IMG/VR virus record: IMGVR_UViG_3300005537_000031
Span: 1-56,614 of that record
Reading direction: 5' to 3' (one strand)
Length of the DNA: 56,614 nt
DNA from: a virus
In this document: in pieces, positions 30,591 through 38,931 of the stretch
How positions within the stretch are numbered: the first letter of the stretch is position 1
Layout of the letters: each line of letters begins with the position of its first letter
Program-made: the position numbers and the translations under genes
Notes under the pieces: model-generated
Seen by the model: the letters and a program-made list of their open reading frames with translations, nothing else
Databases searched by the model: none
What the model was told of the DNA's origin: nothing

Positions 30591-30930
30591 AAGCATGCCG
30601 TTCGTGTTGCCGCTGAAGATTTCCGGCTGGAGTGGTGAGCATGATGAAACCGGAGCGTGGATCGTAGATGCTACCGGAAAGCAAGTGTGCTCCACGCAAG
30701 AGGTAGAGGAGAACACACTTGAAGCGTGGTATGCCTACCAGAAAATTCCAGCAGATATTGTGGTTGCAGTCAACAATTATCAGCAGCTGATAGATGCACT
30801 AACGCGGCTGACTGGTCTGGTGCGTGATTGCCATAACGTGTTCCAAAACCACTCTGCCAGCTGGATTATGAAGCAGCCATCGTTCCTGAATGCGGAGGCT
30901 GTATTGAAAGCAGCGAAGGAGACATCATGA
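30577..30930 (+). CDS. Hypothetical protein (117 aa) between two copies of a gene start
   Basis: ATG at 30577 with a strong AAGGAGG site. The N-terminal part is beta-rich (KISGWSGEHDETGAWIVDAT), and the C-terminal part is helical, ending in the small-phage-protein motif (LNAEAVLKAAKE) shared with the gene at 29989. Its stop overlaps the nuclease ATG. It is bracketed by the nuclease start and a copy of it, as if inserted. Confidence 0.6.
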   Translation: MAENKSMPFVLPLKISGWSGEHDETGAWIVDATGKQVCSTQEVEENTLEAWYAYQKIPADIVVAVNNYQQLIDALTRLTGLVRDCHNVFQNHSASWIMKQPSFLNAEAVLKAAKETS

Positions 30931-32627
30931 CAACCAAGATTTTTATAGATAGGTCGCGCATCATAACCCGCGAGCGTTGTGATCGCCGTCGTTGGCTTGA
31001 GTATCACGAATCCGGAACCGGCATCGTGCCGAAGCGGACGCCGCTGGCCTTGGGAGTGGGGAGCGCGGTTCACGCTGGTCTTGCTCAAATGTTGCTGGAT
31101 GCTCAGCAATGGTTGTGGGATCATCCACAACTAGGGCTAGCCTATTTCTTCTCCAATTTTGATATGACCTATGAGGAATCTTGGGTGGCAGCAGCCCTAG
31201 CCGACTTCTCCGCGCATGCCTCTGGGCTGGAGCTGGACGCCAATGAATCCGCAGCGCTGGGGGCCATGACCACCGACGCGAAGCAACTGGCCGAACAGAT
31301 GATCGCTCAGGCCAGGGAGCTAGGGATGTCCGAGCAGGACATCGCGGGGATCGCGCAGGGGATGGATCCAGCGATCGCGCGGTCGGAGTTCGAGCGGTAT
31401 CTATTCGCTGAGCAGTCGGCGCTGGTCGAGGCGTTGGTCCGAGCGTATGCGCGGCGGAGGTTGCAGCCGTTGCTCTCGGAGTTCGAGGTGCTGGAGGTGG
31501 AGCGGGAGGGGGAGTGGAAGCTATCGTCGTGGAAGCCAGGATGGCCAATGGCCCCGGAGGATGAGCACGACTATGAACTCTGGTTCATGTCCCGCCCGGA
31601 TGCACTGCTGCGCCATCGCCAGTCGAATGAACTTTACTTACTGAGCTATAAGACTACTGGACAGTGGGACGTGCGGAAGGCGAGGGACATTGAGCATGAC
31701 ATGCAGGGGCTCAGTGAAGGGGTAGAGGTTGAGCGGAGACTCGCCAAGTGGTATGAGGAAATACAGGAATACTCTCCTGACCTGAAGTCATGGGCTGAGG
31801 CCACAGGTACAAGTGTAGCTATGGCCAAGTATCTGGCCACTGTCGGTGCTGCACCGCGAATCCACGCCATCCGCTATGAATTCCTGCTGAAGGGGGAGCG
31901 GTGGAAGGACAAGGAGCTGTCGGCGCGGCTGGGGATCGAGTGTCGGTCGCAGCAGTCGCATCTTATCCGGCAGTACGTGGCCACGTCCACACCCAAGAAG
32001 GGGGATGGTGGGTACAGCGTGGGGGACGTGTGCTGGAGCTGGGATTTTTACCGCCCGGAGGATGATAAGGACTCGAAGCTGGCGTGGCAGAACTGGAAGT
32101 CACGGGCGGTTTTCTTTGAGTCGGAGTGGGAGAGTGGTGCCATTAAGAAATGGATCGACAAGCTAGACCAATCGGAGATCCTGATGTCCGGCGAGGACTC
32201 CACGGTGGGCCTGGTGCCACGGCAACTCGGGTGGAAATCCGCCGCCCAGGCGATGGGAGTGACGAAGGAGCATCCGCTGGACAAGGTGTTCGTGCCGGCG
32301 GTGACGATCTATCGCAATGATGACCAGCTCCGCGACTGGGTGGAGCAGGTGGAGCATGCGGAGCGGGAGGTAGCACAGCACGTAGCTGAGGTGAACGCCA
32401 CGAGTGATCCCGGCGAGAAGCGATCGCTGCTGAATCGCTATTTTCCACAGGTAAGACAATCCTGTGAATATCCGGGTACGTGTCCCTACGCGAGAGACCG
32501 AGTCAGCGTATGCTGGGGCAGCGCGGAGATGCAGGCTGATCCCTTGACTGTAGGTGGCGGGGAATATGTGAGACGTGTTCCTAATCATCCGGTTGAAGAT
32601 CAATCGCTGGTACAGATCAACAAGTAA
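30927..32627 (+). CDS. PD-(D/E)XK nuclease with iron-sulfur-type Cys set (Cas4/RecB-like)
   Basis: A 566-residue protein. Cys18 near the N-terminus (RERCDRRR) and three Cys near the end (SCEYPGTCPYARDRVSVC) form the set that holds a 4Fe-4S cluster in Cas4 and AddB. Between are the RecB-family marks: GSAVHAGL (His49), SRPDALL (Asp225) and LYLLSYKTTG (Lys242). The usual acid two residues before the lysine is a serine, so the active site is altered or uses another acid. Homologues resect DNA ends. It precedes a recombination-type ATPase, which suits an annealing-repair module. Confidence 0.8.
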   Translation: MTTKIFIDRSRIITRERCDRRRWLEYHESGTGIVPKRTPLALGVGSAVHAGLAQMLLDAQQWLWDHPQLGLAYFFSNFDMTYEESWVAAALADFSAHASGLELDANESAALGAMTTDAKQLAEQMIAQARELGMSEQDIAGIAQGMDPAIARSEFERYLFAEQSALVEALVRAYARRRLQPLLSEFEVLEVEREGEWKLSSWKPGWPMAPEDEHDYELWFMSRPDALLRHRQSNELYLLSYKTTGQWDVRKARDIEHDMQGLSEGVEVERRLAKWYEEIQEYSPDLKSWAEATGTSVAMAKYLATVGAAPRIHAIRYEFLLKGERWKDKELSARLGIECRSQQSHLIRQYVATSTPKKGDGGYSVGDVCWSWDFYRPEDDKDSKLAWQNWKSRAVFFESEWESGAIKKWIDKLDQSEILMSGEDSTVGLVPRQLGWKSAAQAMGVTKEHPLDKVFVPAVTIYRNDDQLRDWVEQVEHAEREVAQHVAEVNATSDPGEKRSLLNRYFPQVRQSCEYPGTCPYARDRVSVCWGSAEMQADPLTVGGGEYVRRVPNHPVEDQSLVQINK

Positions 32628-32667
32628 CCTACAACCTGTAGCGTTGAAAAAATAATTGAAATAACCC

Positions 32668-32697
32668 TTGACAAGATTATCGTAATAGGACTAGTCT
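32668..32697 (+). promoter_or_regulatory. Possible internal promoter
   Basis: TTGACA (32668-32673) is perfect. After 18 bases stands TAGTCT (32692-32697), a moderate -10 match. It lies in the only gap between the nuclease and the following operon of small genes plus ATPase. Confidence 0.45.
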
Positions 32698-32726
32698 TAG
32701 GCTCTCGAACATGGATGTATACATCA

Positions 32727-32900
32727 ATGGCAACAGGTAATCATAACAACAACGGCAACCTGACTCCAGCTTACAGGCTGCGCACGAACCGCATTCACTC
32801 GAAGCTGAAGACGTTGTGTCACAAGTGGATGCGGGACAATCGTCCGGAAGTAGTGGAGCGGCTGCGGAAGCAAGCAAAAAGGGAGACGGCAAATGGCTAA
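32727..32900 (+). CDS. Small basic protein (57 aa)
   Basis: ATG at 32727 (an in-frame ATG at 32715 is possible). The product is Asn/Arg/Lys-rich and helical at its end (MATGNHNNNGNLTPAYRLRT start). It overlaps the next gene by 8 bases. The function is unknown. Confidence 0.5.
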   Translation: MATGNHNNNGNLTPAYRLRTNRIHSKLKTLCHKWMRDNRPEVVERLRKQAKRETANG

Positions 32901-33192
32901 GAGAATCACAGAAACCATCACGTTGGAAGTCACGGGCGTAGACCAGCGCACCTATTATCCCAATGGTTATGCAAAACCTACGGAAGTCATCACACAGATC
33001 ACGCTTAGCGCTAAGGAATCTCCTCTGCGTTCGGCGAGTGTGACCATTCCGGGAAATCTGCCGCTAGGCACGCGGTTCAAGCTCACGATTGAGCAGGTAG
33101 ATGATGTGACCCCGGCCACAATCCATCGCGGCGCGTTGCCGATCATCGAAGACCACAAGCTGATCGAGGGTAGCGACGGCGGGGTGAACTAG
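32893..33192 (+). CDS. Small beta-rich protein (99 aa)
   Basis: Alternating strands with Thr/Val/Ile (MAKRITETITLEVTGVDQRT start, TVTIPGNLPLGTR-like core) suggest a small barrel that could bind single-stranded DNA. This is only a pattern, not a proven family. It is followed by a similar mini-gene. Confidence 0.55.
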   Translation: MAKRITETITLEVTGVDQRTYYPNGYAKPTEVITQITLSAKESPLRSASVTIPGNLPLGTRFKLTIEQVDDVTPATIHRGALPIIEDHKLIEGSDGGVN

Positions 33193-33194
33193 CT

Positions 33195-33362
33195 GTGGCT
33201 AAGATTCGCATAACGCGCACACTTGTATTCGAGGGTGAAGAGGCGTGGGTTCGTGTCAGTGTTTCTCCGGAGAAGGCGCTTGTAGGACCAGATAAGCCAT
33301 TCCACGCTGGTAGTGGAACCATAATTGAGACTTCACGAGTAGAGGAGAAAGTCGATGGCTAA
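33195..33362 (+). CDS. Small beta-rich protein with GTG start (55 aa)
   Basis: GTG at 33195 opens a frame (MAKIRITRTLVFEGEEAWVR start) that ends 8 bases inside the ATPase gene. It shares the MAK-(R/I)-I-T start and strand pattern of its upstream neighbour and may be a shortened relative. The tight overlaps support translation. Confidence 0.55.
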   Translation: MAKIRITRTLVFEGEEAWVRVSVSPEKALVGPDKPFHAGSGTIIETSRVEEKVDG

Positions 33363-34401
33363 ATCCATCTGCCTCTATGCCGCGACCGGATGCTGGAAGT
33401 CCACGCAGATCAAGTTCTTCGCAAGGAGAATAGCTGAAGTCACCGGCAAGGCCACGCTCCTGCTCTCGACCGACGGCGGCGGCTGGGCACCGTGTGAGCC
33501 GGAGATCATCGCGGGGATGATTATTCCTTGGCGCTGTGAGACGGCGAATACTCCGCTGTCGCTGCTGCGGAAGGTATCGCAGGGCTACTGGCCGAAGAAC
33601 GTGGACGCGATCAACGAGGCGATTGCGGGGCTGTTCTCGGGATCACAGGATTTCGACAGCGCCAGCATGATCCCGATCAACTGGAACGAGATCGGCGGGA
33701 TTGCGGTGGAAGGCCTGACCTCGATTGGCCAGGTGATCATGAGATATCTCCCGGATAAGGGGCAGGCGGTGGGCGGGGAGAATCGCAACGGCGCGAACAT
33801 GAGTTTTCAGCAGGGAGTGGTAGTGAATGGCACTCCGACTATTGAGACCTTTGGGTCAAATACTCGGGGCGATTTTGGTTTTTCGCAAAACACCCTCTAT
33901 GGCCTGGTGAATAACTTCAACTCCCTCCCCTGTCATGCGGTGATGTACACGGCGCTGGAATCGAAGACCGAGGACGACGACCGCTCCACGATCTATGGTC
34001 CTGCGCTCCCAGGGAAGAAGGCCACCGCGCAATGTGGCAGCTGGTTCGGCGATCTCATCCACGGGCAGGACTATGCAGTCCCCCGGGTGATTCAGGTGAC
34101 TGATCCGGCGGACGCCACGAAGCAGGTCCCGCAGACGGTGATCGATGTGCAAGTGCGGATGTTCTATCGCAAGCATCCCGATCCCAGCACTGGGATTATG
34201 TTCCCGGCTAAGCCACGCTGCGCGCCTGAGAAGATTGCGGAACTGGAGGCGGAGTTTCCCGGTGGCTTTTTTGCTCCGACCACCGAACACGGCTTAGACC
34301 TCTACATGGCTGCGGTGGACAGGCTGGCGGCGGACGCAAGCAAGGGGGAGTCGCTCTTAAATTGGAGAGATCGTGCCGATAAATTATTGGGCCGGAAGTA
34401 G
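33355..34401 (+). CDS. RecA/Sak4-like recombination ATPase
   Basis: A 348-residue ATPase with N-terminal Walker A variant (YAATGCWKSTQIK, residues 8-20), a Walker B-like strand (GGIAVEGLTSIG) and the compact core seen in phage AAA_24/Sak4 proteins. The family anneals or coats single strands and often works with a single-strand-binding protein and an exonuclease. All three types of neighbour are found here (nuclease upstream, a candidate binding protein two genes downstream). The P-loop lacks the first glycine but keeps Gly-x-x-Lys-Ser. Confidence 0.7.
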   Translation: MAKSICLYAATGCWKSTQIKFFARRIAEVTGKATLLLSTDGGGWAPCEPEIIAGMIIPWRCETANTPLSLLRKVSQGYWPKNVDAINEAIAGLFSGSQDFDSASMIPINWNEIGGIAVEGLTSIGQVIMRYLPDKGQAVGGENRNGANMSFQQGVVVNGTPTIETFGSNTRGDFGFSQNTLYGLVNNFNSLPCHAVMYTALESKTEDDDRSTIYGPALPGKKATAQCGSWFGDLIHGQDYAVPRVIQVTDPADATKQVPQTVIDVQVRMFYRKHPDPSTGIMFPAKPRCAPEKIAELEAEFPGGFFAPTTEHGLDLYMAAVDRLAADASKGESLLNWRDRADKLLGRK

Positions 34402-34415
34402 AAAGGATAAATGCA

Positions 34416-34805
34416 GTGAAGGTAAAGTTTAGCCGCAACAAGCTCATCGCCGCTCTGCGTAAGTCCAAGGAGACTGCCTTGGCGCAGTATCGCAAGGACG
34501 TACAGGCGTATCATTCCAACAACGAGAAGGCCAAGGAGCGTCTGATCCAAAACACGGAGAAGTATCTGTCGGAAGTTCGCCGCACTAAGCCAAACGACAT
34601 AGAAACCAGTAATCATACTGTTGGCAATCGTTTGTTTAAGGGAGCTGATTTTACTAATCATCCCAGAGAGCCAAGGATGGAGTTTGTTGAGAACCTCATC
34701 CAGCAGTTGGAATTGAGCGTGGATGACGTGATCGTGTGCGACACCAAGGAGGAGTACGTTCGCCTCACGAGTGCATGCCAGATACTGGGAACCTGCAAGA
34801 TTTAA
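34416..34805 (+). CDS. Hypothetical early protein (129 aa)
   Basis: GTG at 34416, with AAAGGATAA upstream. A Lys-rich N-terminal helix is followed by a segment of mixed structure ending in Val/Asp-rich strands (SVDDVIVCDTKEEYVRL). It sits between the ATPase and the candidate DNA-binding protein. The function is unknown. Confidence 0.6.
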   Translation: MKVKFSRNKLIAALRKSKETALAQYRKDVQAYHSNNEKAKERLIQNTEKYLSEVRRTKPNDIETSNHTVGNRLFKGADFTNHPREPRMEFVENLIQQLELSVDDVIVCDTKEEYVRLTSACQILGTCKI

Positions 34806-34865
34806 CACAGCCCGCCCCTGCGCGGGAGAGTCACACGCAGCGGAATCTTAAATTGAGGAGACATC

Positions 34866-35744
34866 ATGTCAGCAAGCAATCCATTCGCAACCGGGGGCGC
34901 AGCACCTGTTACTGGAGCGTCACCCTTCGGAACCACATCCAACCAGCCAGCCACGGCCGCCAACGGCCTAGCCGCTGCACCGCTCGACAATCAAACCCAG
35001 CACGTCCCTGAACCCCTGCCATCGCTCGACGATCCGGGGCTCACGTCTGAATCTCTCACTGCGAAGGAGGGAGACGCCTTCGCAGCGCCACCGCCGGCAC
35101 CGGATGGAATCTATCGCGTGAAACTAAAACTGCGCGGGGTCAAAGCCGAGGACGTGGGCGGAGCTGACATCTCGCAGTACACCAACGGCGCGGAGGTCGC
35201 ACCGTGGGTGACTGGCGTGGCCAAGGACCGCCAGGGGAATGTCACCGGCACCTTCGCCAAGACGATCATGGACGTGCAGATCATTGATCCACGGTTCCCG
35301 GAACTCGACGGCACGTTCCTGCAAGTGCCATTCAAATGGATGGACACGCGGAGCAGCCAGAAGGGACTGTCCAAGATCATGACGATCCTGACGCTGGCGG
35401 GGAAACGTCCGTCGGGCGAGCCGTGGGTCATCGTGGGGCAGAATTACTCCCACCGCACGCTGATGGAGACGTTCGTGAAGTTCCTCGCGGGCGAGCCGGA
35501 GCTGTTGGCACGGTCGGAGTGGTCGGCGCAGTGTGATGTATGCGGTCAGCTGGCCAAGGCGAGCAATGGAGCAGTGGCCTATCCTAAGTCCACGGATGGC
35601 ATGAACCGATTCCCACCGCTCAGCGGGAAGCCAGGGCAGTTCTCACCGGATCTGCCGTGCCTGGTCAACCGCGCGCACGGGACGACCAAGGCGCGGGCGA
35701 TGGTGGTGCAGTATTACGCGCTGGATCATCAGCATAAGAAGTAG
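34866..35744 (+). CDS. Candidate single-strand-binding partner of the ATPase
   Basis: A 292-residue protein. The first 75 residues are Ala/Pro/Thr-rich and disordered. About residues 75-200 form a beta-rich domain (DGIYRVKLKLRGVKAED, then a TIMDVQIIDPRFPELDGTFL strand-turn pair), as in OB-like proteins. A helix and a Cys pair (CDVCGQ) follow. Proteins of this kind stand after Sak4-type ATPases in many phages and bind single-stranded DNA. The assignment is contextual. Confidence 0.5.
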   Translation: MSASNPFATGGAAPVTGASPFGTTSNQPATAANGLAAAPLDNQTQHVPEPLPSLDDPGLTSESLTAKEGDAFAAPPPAPDGIYRVKLKLRGVKAEDVGGADISQYTNGAEVAPWVTGVAKDRQGNVTGTFAKTIMDVQIIDPRFPELDGTFLQVPFKWMDTRSSQKGLSKIMTILTLAGKRPSGEPWVIVGQNYSHRTLMETFVKFLAGEPELLARSEWSAQCDVCGQLAKASNGAVAYPKSTDGMNRFPPLSGKPGQFSPDLPCLVNRAHGTTKARAMVVQYYALDHQHKK

Positions 35745-35748
35745 CTTC

Positions 35749-35812
35749 GATGGGTTGTAGGGTAGGTAGGGCTGGAACCCCGCACCGGGCCGTGCAACTC
35801 GGCCAACCCATC
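35749..35812 (+). ncRNA. Short tRNA-like fold without a D-arm
   Basis: GATGGGTT (35749-35756) pairs with AACCCATC (35805-35812), stacked without a gap on a 5-bp arm GGCCG/CGGCC with a 7-nt TGCAACT loop (35788-35804), as in an acceptor plus T-arm. Inside, GGG-CTGGAAC-CCC resembles a short anticodon arm (GGA). There is no room for a D-arm. It may be a tRNA mimic or part of a longer structured RNA. Confidence 0.35.
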
Positions 35813-35854
35813 ACAGGTTTCCAGCAGGGGAGCCGACTCTCCTTTTCTCCCGTA

Positions 35855-36017
35855 ATCTCATATGTGAGATCAGGACGGCGATGATCCTGTTGGATTGATG
35901 ATTCCAGCAGCCACCGTGCGACTGCCTGCTCTGGCGATTCCGGTGGCTGCTGGACGTGGGGACAGGAAACACCGCCTGCGGCATCCGCACCCCCGGGTGG
36001 TGCTCCTTCCTCGGTTT
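35855..36017 (+). ncRNA. Highly structured intergenic region
   Basis: Successive hairpins: ATCTCA/TGAGAT (35855-35870), CAGGA/TCCTG near 35871-35889, a perfect 13-bp stem CCAGCAGCCACCG/CGGTGGCTGCTGG (35904-35916 and 35941-35953), and GCACC/GGTGC near the end, before a T-run. With the tRNA-like fold upstream, almost the whole 319-base gap between genes is base-paired. It holds no open frame. A phage non-coding RNA or a complex leader is likely. Confidence 0.5.
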
Positions 36018-36063
36018 TTATTAGTAATTATTTAACTATCTATTTCTATTAAGGAGATTCACC

Positions 36064-36450
36064 ATGGACATCGCAACACTGCTGGAGTCCCATCGCAAAC
36101 ACCTCTTGGATATCGTATCCGAGCAGGATTACGATTCGGAACAAGATCTGGCCAATTCCCGTTTCGCCATAGCACATTCGCACGACCGCGCAACCACCAA
36201 GACACTGCTCGATCTGTATCGCAGCGGACAGACGAATGGTCAGCAACCAGTCGGTCAGGCCAGCTCTACGACCAACACAGTCGCAGCTGCCTCGCGCAAG
36301 GTGAAAGCCGGGAGCAAAGCGGCACGCGCCCGCGCGATCAAGGCGGGGGAGACGCGGCGGAAGAATCTGGAGGCCAAGCGTCGTGAGGAGACGGAGAAGG
36401 ATTCTGGCGCGCAGGATAGTCCGACTGCAGTGGGAGGGGGTGCGGCATGA
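36064..36450 (+). CDS. Hypothetical basic protein (128 aa)
   Basis: ATG at 36064 with an AAGGAG site. The N-terminal 65 residues are acidic and helical, ending in a Gln/Ser/Thr linker. The C-terminal part is an Arg/Lys/Ala-rich helix (KAGSKAARARAIKAGETRRK), suggesting nucleic-acid binding. The function is unknown. Confidence 0.6.
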   Translation: MDIATLLESHRKHLLDIVSEQDYDSEQDLANSRFAIAHSHDRATTKTLLDLYRSGQTNGQQPVGQASSTTNTVAAASRKVKAGSKAARARAIKAGETRRKNLEAKRREETEKDSGAQDSPTAVGGGAA

Positions 36451-36650
36451 GCACCCGTGTAACTCCTGATGAATACTCATCACTCCTGCCGGTGCCTTAC
36501 CAGAACTACCGCGGAGTCATGTTCAACAACCTCGGCCCATGTGATCTCTCCCCCGCGCATGGCCGAGGCAACATCATGCTCCAGACGGAGGATCACCGGG
36601 CCATCGTCCTGTGTGGGGATTGTTACCAGAAGATACTGAGGGAGGCATGA
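36447..36650 (+). CDS. Small protein with Cys pair (67 aa)
   Basis: Overlaps both neighbours by four bases. The C-terminal CGDC and the mid-chain Cys could form a zinc site (CDLSPAHGRG, then LCGDC). It is the first of several small Cys-rich proteins in the following 7 kb. No family was recognised. Confidence 0.55.
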   Translation: MSTRVTPDEYSSLLPVPYQNYRGVMFNNLGPCDLSPAHGRGNIMLQTEDHRAIVLCGDCYQKILREA

Positions 36651-36868
36651 TGCCACCGCGCTCAGACCTCCATCCCCGAGGCAGCGGCTACCACTCTGCC
36701 AAGGAGCTGGAGAGTATTCGCCTCATGGCTAGGCGCGACCAAGACTCGCGGATCACGGTCTGTCCGGACTGCGGGCGGGAGCGGACGAATATCAAGAGGC
36801 ATAGAGGGAGCAAGCAGTGTCAGCGTCCGAGAGCAATGTTACTTGTGGAAAGCCAGCCGCTTCGCTAG
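36647..36868 (+). CDS. Small zinc-finger protein (73 aa)
   Basis: ATG at 36647 overlaps the preceding stop. A C2HC-type finger is visible: CPDCGRERTNIKRHRGSKQC near residues 39-58. The basic spacing is like that of DNA-binding fingers. It overlaps the next gene by 52 bases. Confidence 0.55.
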   Translation: MMPPRSDLHPRGSGYHSAKELESIRLMARRDQDSRITVCPDCGRERTNIKRHRGSKQCQRPRAMLLVESQPLR

Positions 36869-37038
36869 TACCCCGATGGGATTGGTGGTTCGCTTGTGTA
36901 CTGCCATCCGGACATGAGGGTGACTGCTGTCCCGGTGGTGAGTGCGTGGCTCATGGGAAATATGTAGGATCACCGGGTGTACCGCCACAATGCCCACGAT
37001 GGCCAGATTGTATTGTCGATATATTACCGAGGATATAA
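36817..37038 (+). CDS. Small Cys-rich protein (73 aa)
   Basis: GTG at 36817. Cys residues at CGKPA, CVLPSGHEGDCCPGGEC and CPRWPDC resemble a small metal-binding module seen in other phage early proteins. The stop is directly followed by the helicase ATG. The function is unknown. Confidence 0.5.
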   Translation: MSASESNVTCGKPAASLVPRWDWWFACVLPSGHEGDCCPGGECVAHGKYVGSPGVPPQCPRWPDCIVDILPRI

Positions 37039-38400
37039 ATGAACGACTATGACATCGACGAAGGCCTCTCCGAGGAGCAGGTCGCGAGGGCTGAGACTCC
37101 ACCTCCGTGCAAGTTCACCACTGGCTGCGCAGGCACAGGCAAGACCTACAACGCAGTCAAGTCCGTGCAGGCCGATCCCAGCAGCGGAATCCTGAGTTCT
37201 ACTACCGGAATTAGTGCAGTGAATCTCGGCGCAATAACCATTAATAGTTTGCTCAAATACTCAGATGTCCGCGTAATGCGCGACCACTTCCTCACCGGAG
37301 CACTCTCCCGCGTGCTGCATCCCCTGGCGAAGGCCCACCGCTGGCTGACCATAGATGAGATCTCCATGTACGGCGGTGATGCCTTGGACATTCTCTACCG
37401 CGCAGTGGAGGAGGCGAACCGCTATGTGGATGTGCCGGTGCCGATGGGGATTCACATCATCGGGGACCTGGCGCAGCTCCCGCCGGTGAAAGCACCGTGG
37501 GTGTTCACCGCCGCGTGCTGGGAGCGATTCCGCGAGAACACGGAGACGCTGACGAAGGTCTGGCGCCAGGGCGACGCTCGGTTCCTCTCGGCGTTGAACC
37601 TGGTGCGCCGGGGTGAGGGAGCCGCCGCTGCCGAAATCCTGATCTCGCTCGGAGCCGTGTTTCACTCGGCACTGGACACCGAGTTCGACGGGACCACGAT
37701 CCTTCCCCGCAATGATCAGGTGTCGCGGTACAACGCGCTGGCGCTGGATCGTGTTCCCGGCGGGAAGTTCAAGGTCACCTCCCGCCGCTGGGGACAGCAG
37801 CGCAGCGAGTGGGGGCAGAACATTCGTACCAAGGAGTGGGGGATCCCGCCGGAGGTGGAGCTGAAGGTCGGGGCGTATGTGATGCTCTTGGCGAACGCTC
37901 CGGATTTTGAGTATGTGAACGGCGATTGCGGGACAGTAGTTAGTTATGAACCCTCTACTGTTGAGGATGACCATGCCTGCATAATCGTTAAGCTGCTACG
38001 AACGGGAACACATATTGCCATATTCCCACTCGTCCGAGGAGTCGAGTCCTCCGACCGTCCCGCCAGCTGGAGTTCCACCGCGCAGAAGGTCCCGGCATCG
38101 CAGGATGACGGCGGATGGTTGCCCCGTCCGCACTATCGCACTCGCGTGAAGCGGTATGTGACTGGGCAGATCGAGTATTTTCCTCTGCGCTTGGCTTATG
38201 CAACTTCGGTGCATAAGTCGCAGAGTCTAACCTTGGATCGTGTCCAATGCGATTTCAGGAATCACTTCTTTGCTCAACCTGCCATGTTATACGTGGCCCT
38301 AAGCCGCTGCCGATCGCTCCAGGGACTGCGGCTCGTGGGACAGCGTGAGACGTTCGCCAAGCATTGTAATTTCGATGAAATAATTCGTGAGTGGCTGTGA
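37039..38400 (+). CDS. PIF1/RecD-like superfamily 1B helicase
   Basis: A 453-residue helicase with Walker A (TTGCAGTGKTYNAVK, residues 27-41), Walker B (WLTIDEISMYGGD), motif III (HIIGDLAQLPPVK), motif V (YATSVHKSQSLTLDRV) and motif VI (LYVALSRCRSLQGLRL). PIF1/Dda-type enzymes move 5'-3' and remodel forks. It is opposite in polarity to the UvrD-like enzyme 12 kb earlier. The HKSQ motif is perfectly kept, so it should be active. It may serve as a replicative helicase, since no DnaB was recognised. Confidence 0.9.
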   Translation: MNDYDIDEGLSEEQVARAETPPPCKFTTGCAGTGKTYNAVKSVQADPSSGILSSTTGISAVNLGAITINSLLKYSDVRVMRDHFLTGALSRVLHPLAKAHRWLTIDEISMYGGDALDILYRAVEEANRYVDVPVPMGIHIIGDLAQLPPVKAPWVFTAACWERFRENTETLTKVWRQGDARFLSALNLVRRGEGAAAAEILISLGAVFHSALDTEFDGTTILPRNDQVSRYNALALDRVPGGKFKVTSRRWGQQRSEWGQNIRTKEWGIPPEVELKVGAYVMLLANAPDFEYVNGDCGTVVSYEPSTVEDDHACIIVKLLRTGTHIAIFPLVRGVESSDRPASWSSTAQKVPASQDDGGWLPRPHYRTRVKRYVTGQIEYFPLRLAYATSVHKSQSLTLDRVQCDFRNHFFAQPAMLYVALSRCRSLQGLRLVGQRETFAKHCNFDEIIREWL

Positions 38401-38541
38401 ATCCGCTTCGTTCCAGAAAAAGTCCCTTGCGGCAATAAAGGGATGTGGCCATTGGGTCTGCAATGAAGGGCTGGCGGATTATCTGGGAGGAGTTCAGTGA
38501 GCGTGGCGGAGCGGGGAAAGATGGAGCGGAGGTATCCAGAA

Positions 38542-38904
38542 ATGTCAGATTCCATTCCAGTGAAATGCGAGACTTGCCGATTTTGGACTGAGCATGTTGG
38601 CAATCAGAAGCCTTGGGGTTCGTGTGGGCTCATTGGTTCGGGCAGTAGAGAACAATGCTCCGCTTACTTGACTGGAGAATTTGCTAGCGAAACGCTCCAT
38701 ACGCTTCCCCATTTCTACTGCTCTCTATGGGCAGAGAAATTAGCCGATACCGTCTGTCGATGCGGAGAGCAAATAACCTTCGTTGCGCATATCGCTAAAT
38801 GGAGGCACATCAAAACGGGATTATGCGTGTGTGCGGGAGCCAAATTAAATAACGGGGAATACGACAAATGGGCAGAGCCAGCGAGAGGGGCGGTGACCCG
38901 ATGA
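38542..38904 (+). CDS. Cys-rich hypothetical protein (120 aa)
   Basis: ATG at 38542 has GGAGGTATCC upstream; a GTG at 38497 with its own site would add 15 residues. A zinc-type cluster (CETCRFWTEHV, then CGLIG and QCSAY) occupies the first third, and CRCGEQ and CVCAG follow later. Base composition is lower in GC than the core genes. No family was recognised. Confidence 0.55.
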   Translation: MSDSIPVKCETCRFWTEHVGNQKPWGSCGLIGSGSREQCSAYLTGEFASETLHTLPHFYCSLWAEKLADTVCRCGEQITFVAHIAKWRHIKTGLCVCAGAKLNNGEYDKWAEPARGAVTR

Positions 38905-38931
38905 CTGACTCAGGGCGGAAGGGCAAATAAG

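Noticed and set aside
38463-38591. A 42-codon frame (MKGWRIIWEEFSERGG start) before the Cys-rich gene
   Set aside because: It overlaps the better-supported gene, lacks a clear ribosome-binding site and has no partner overlap, so it was left out.
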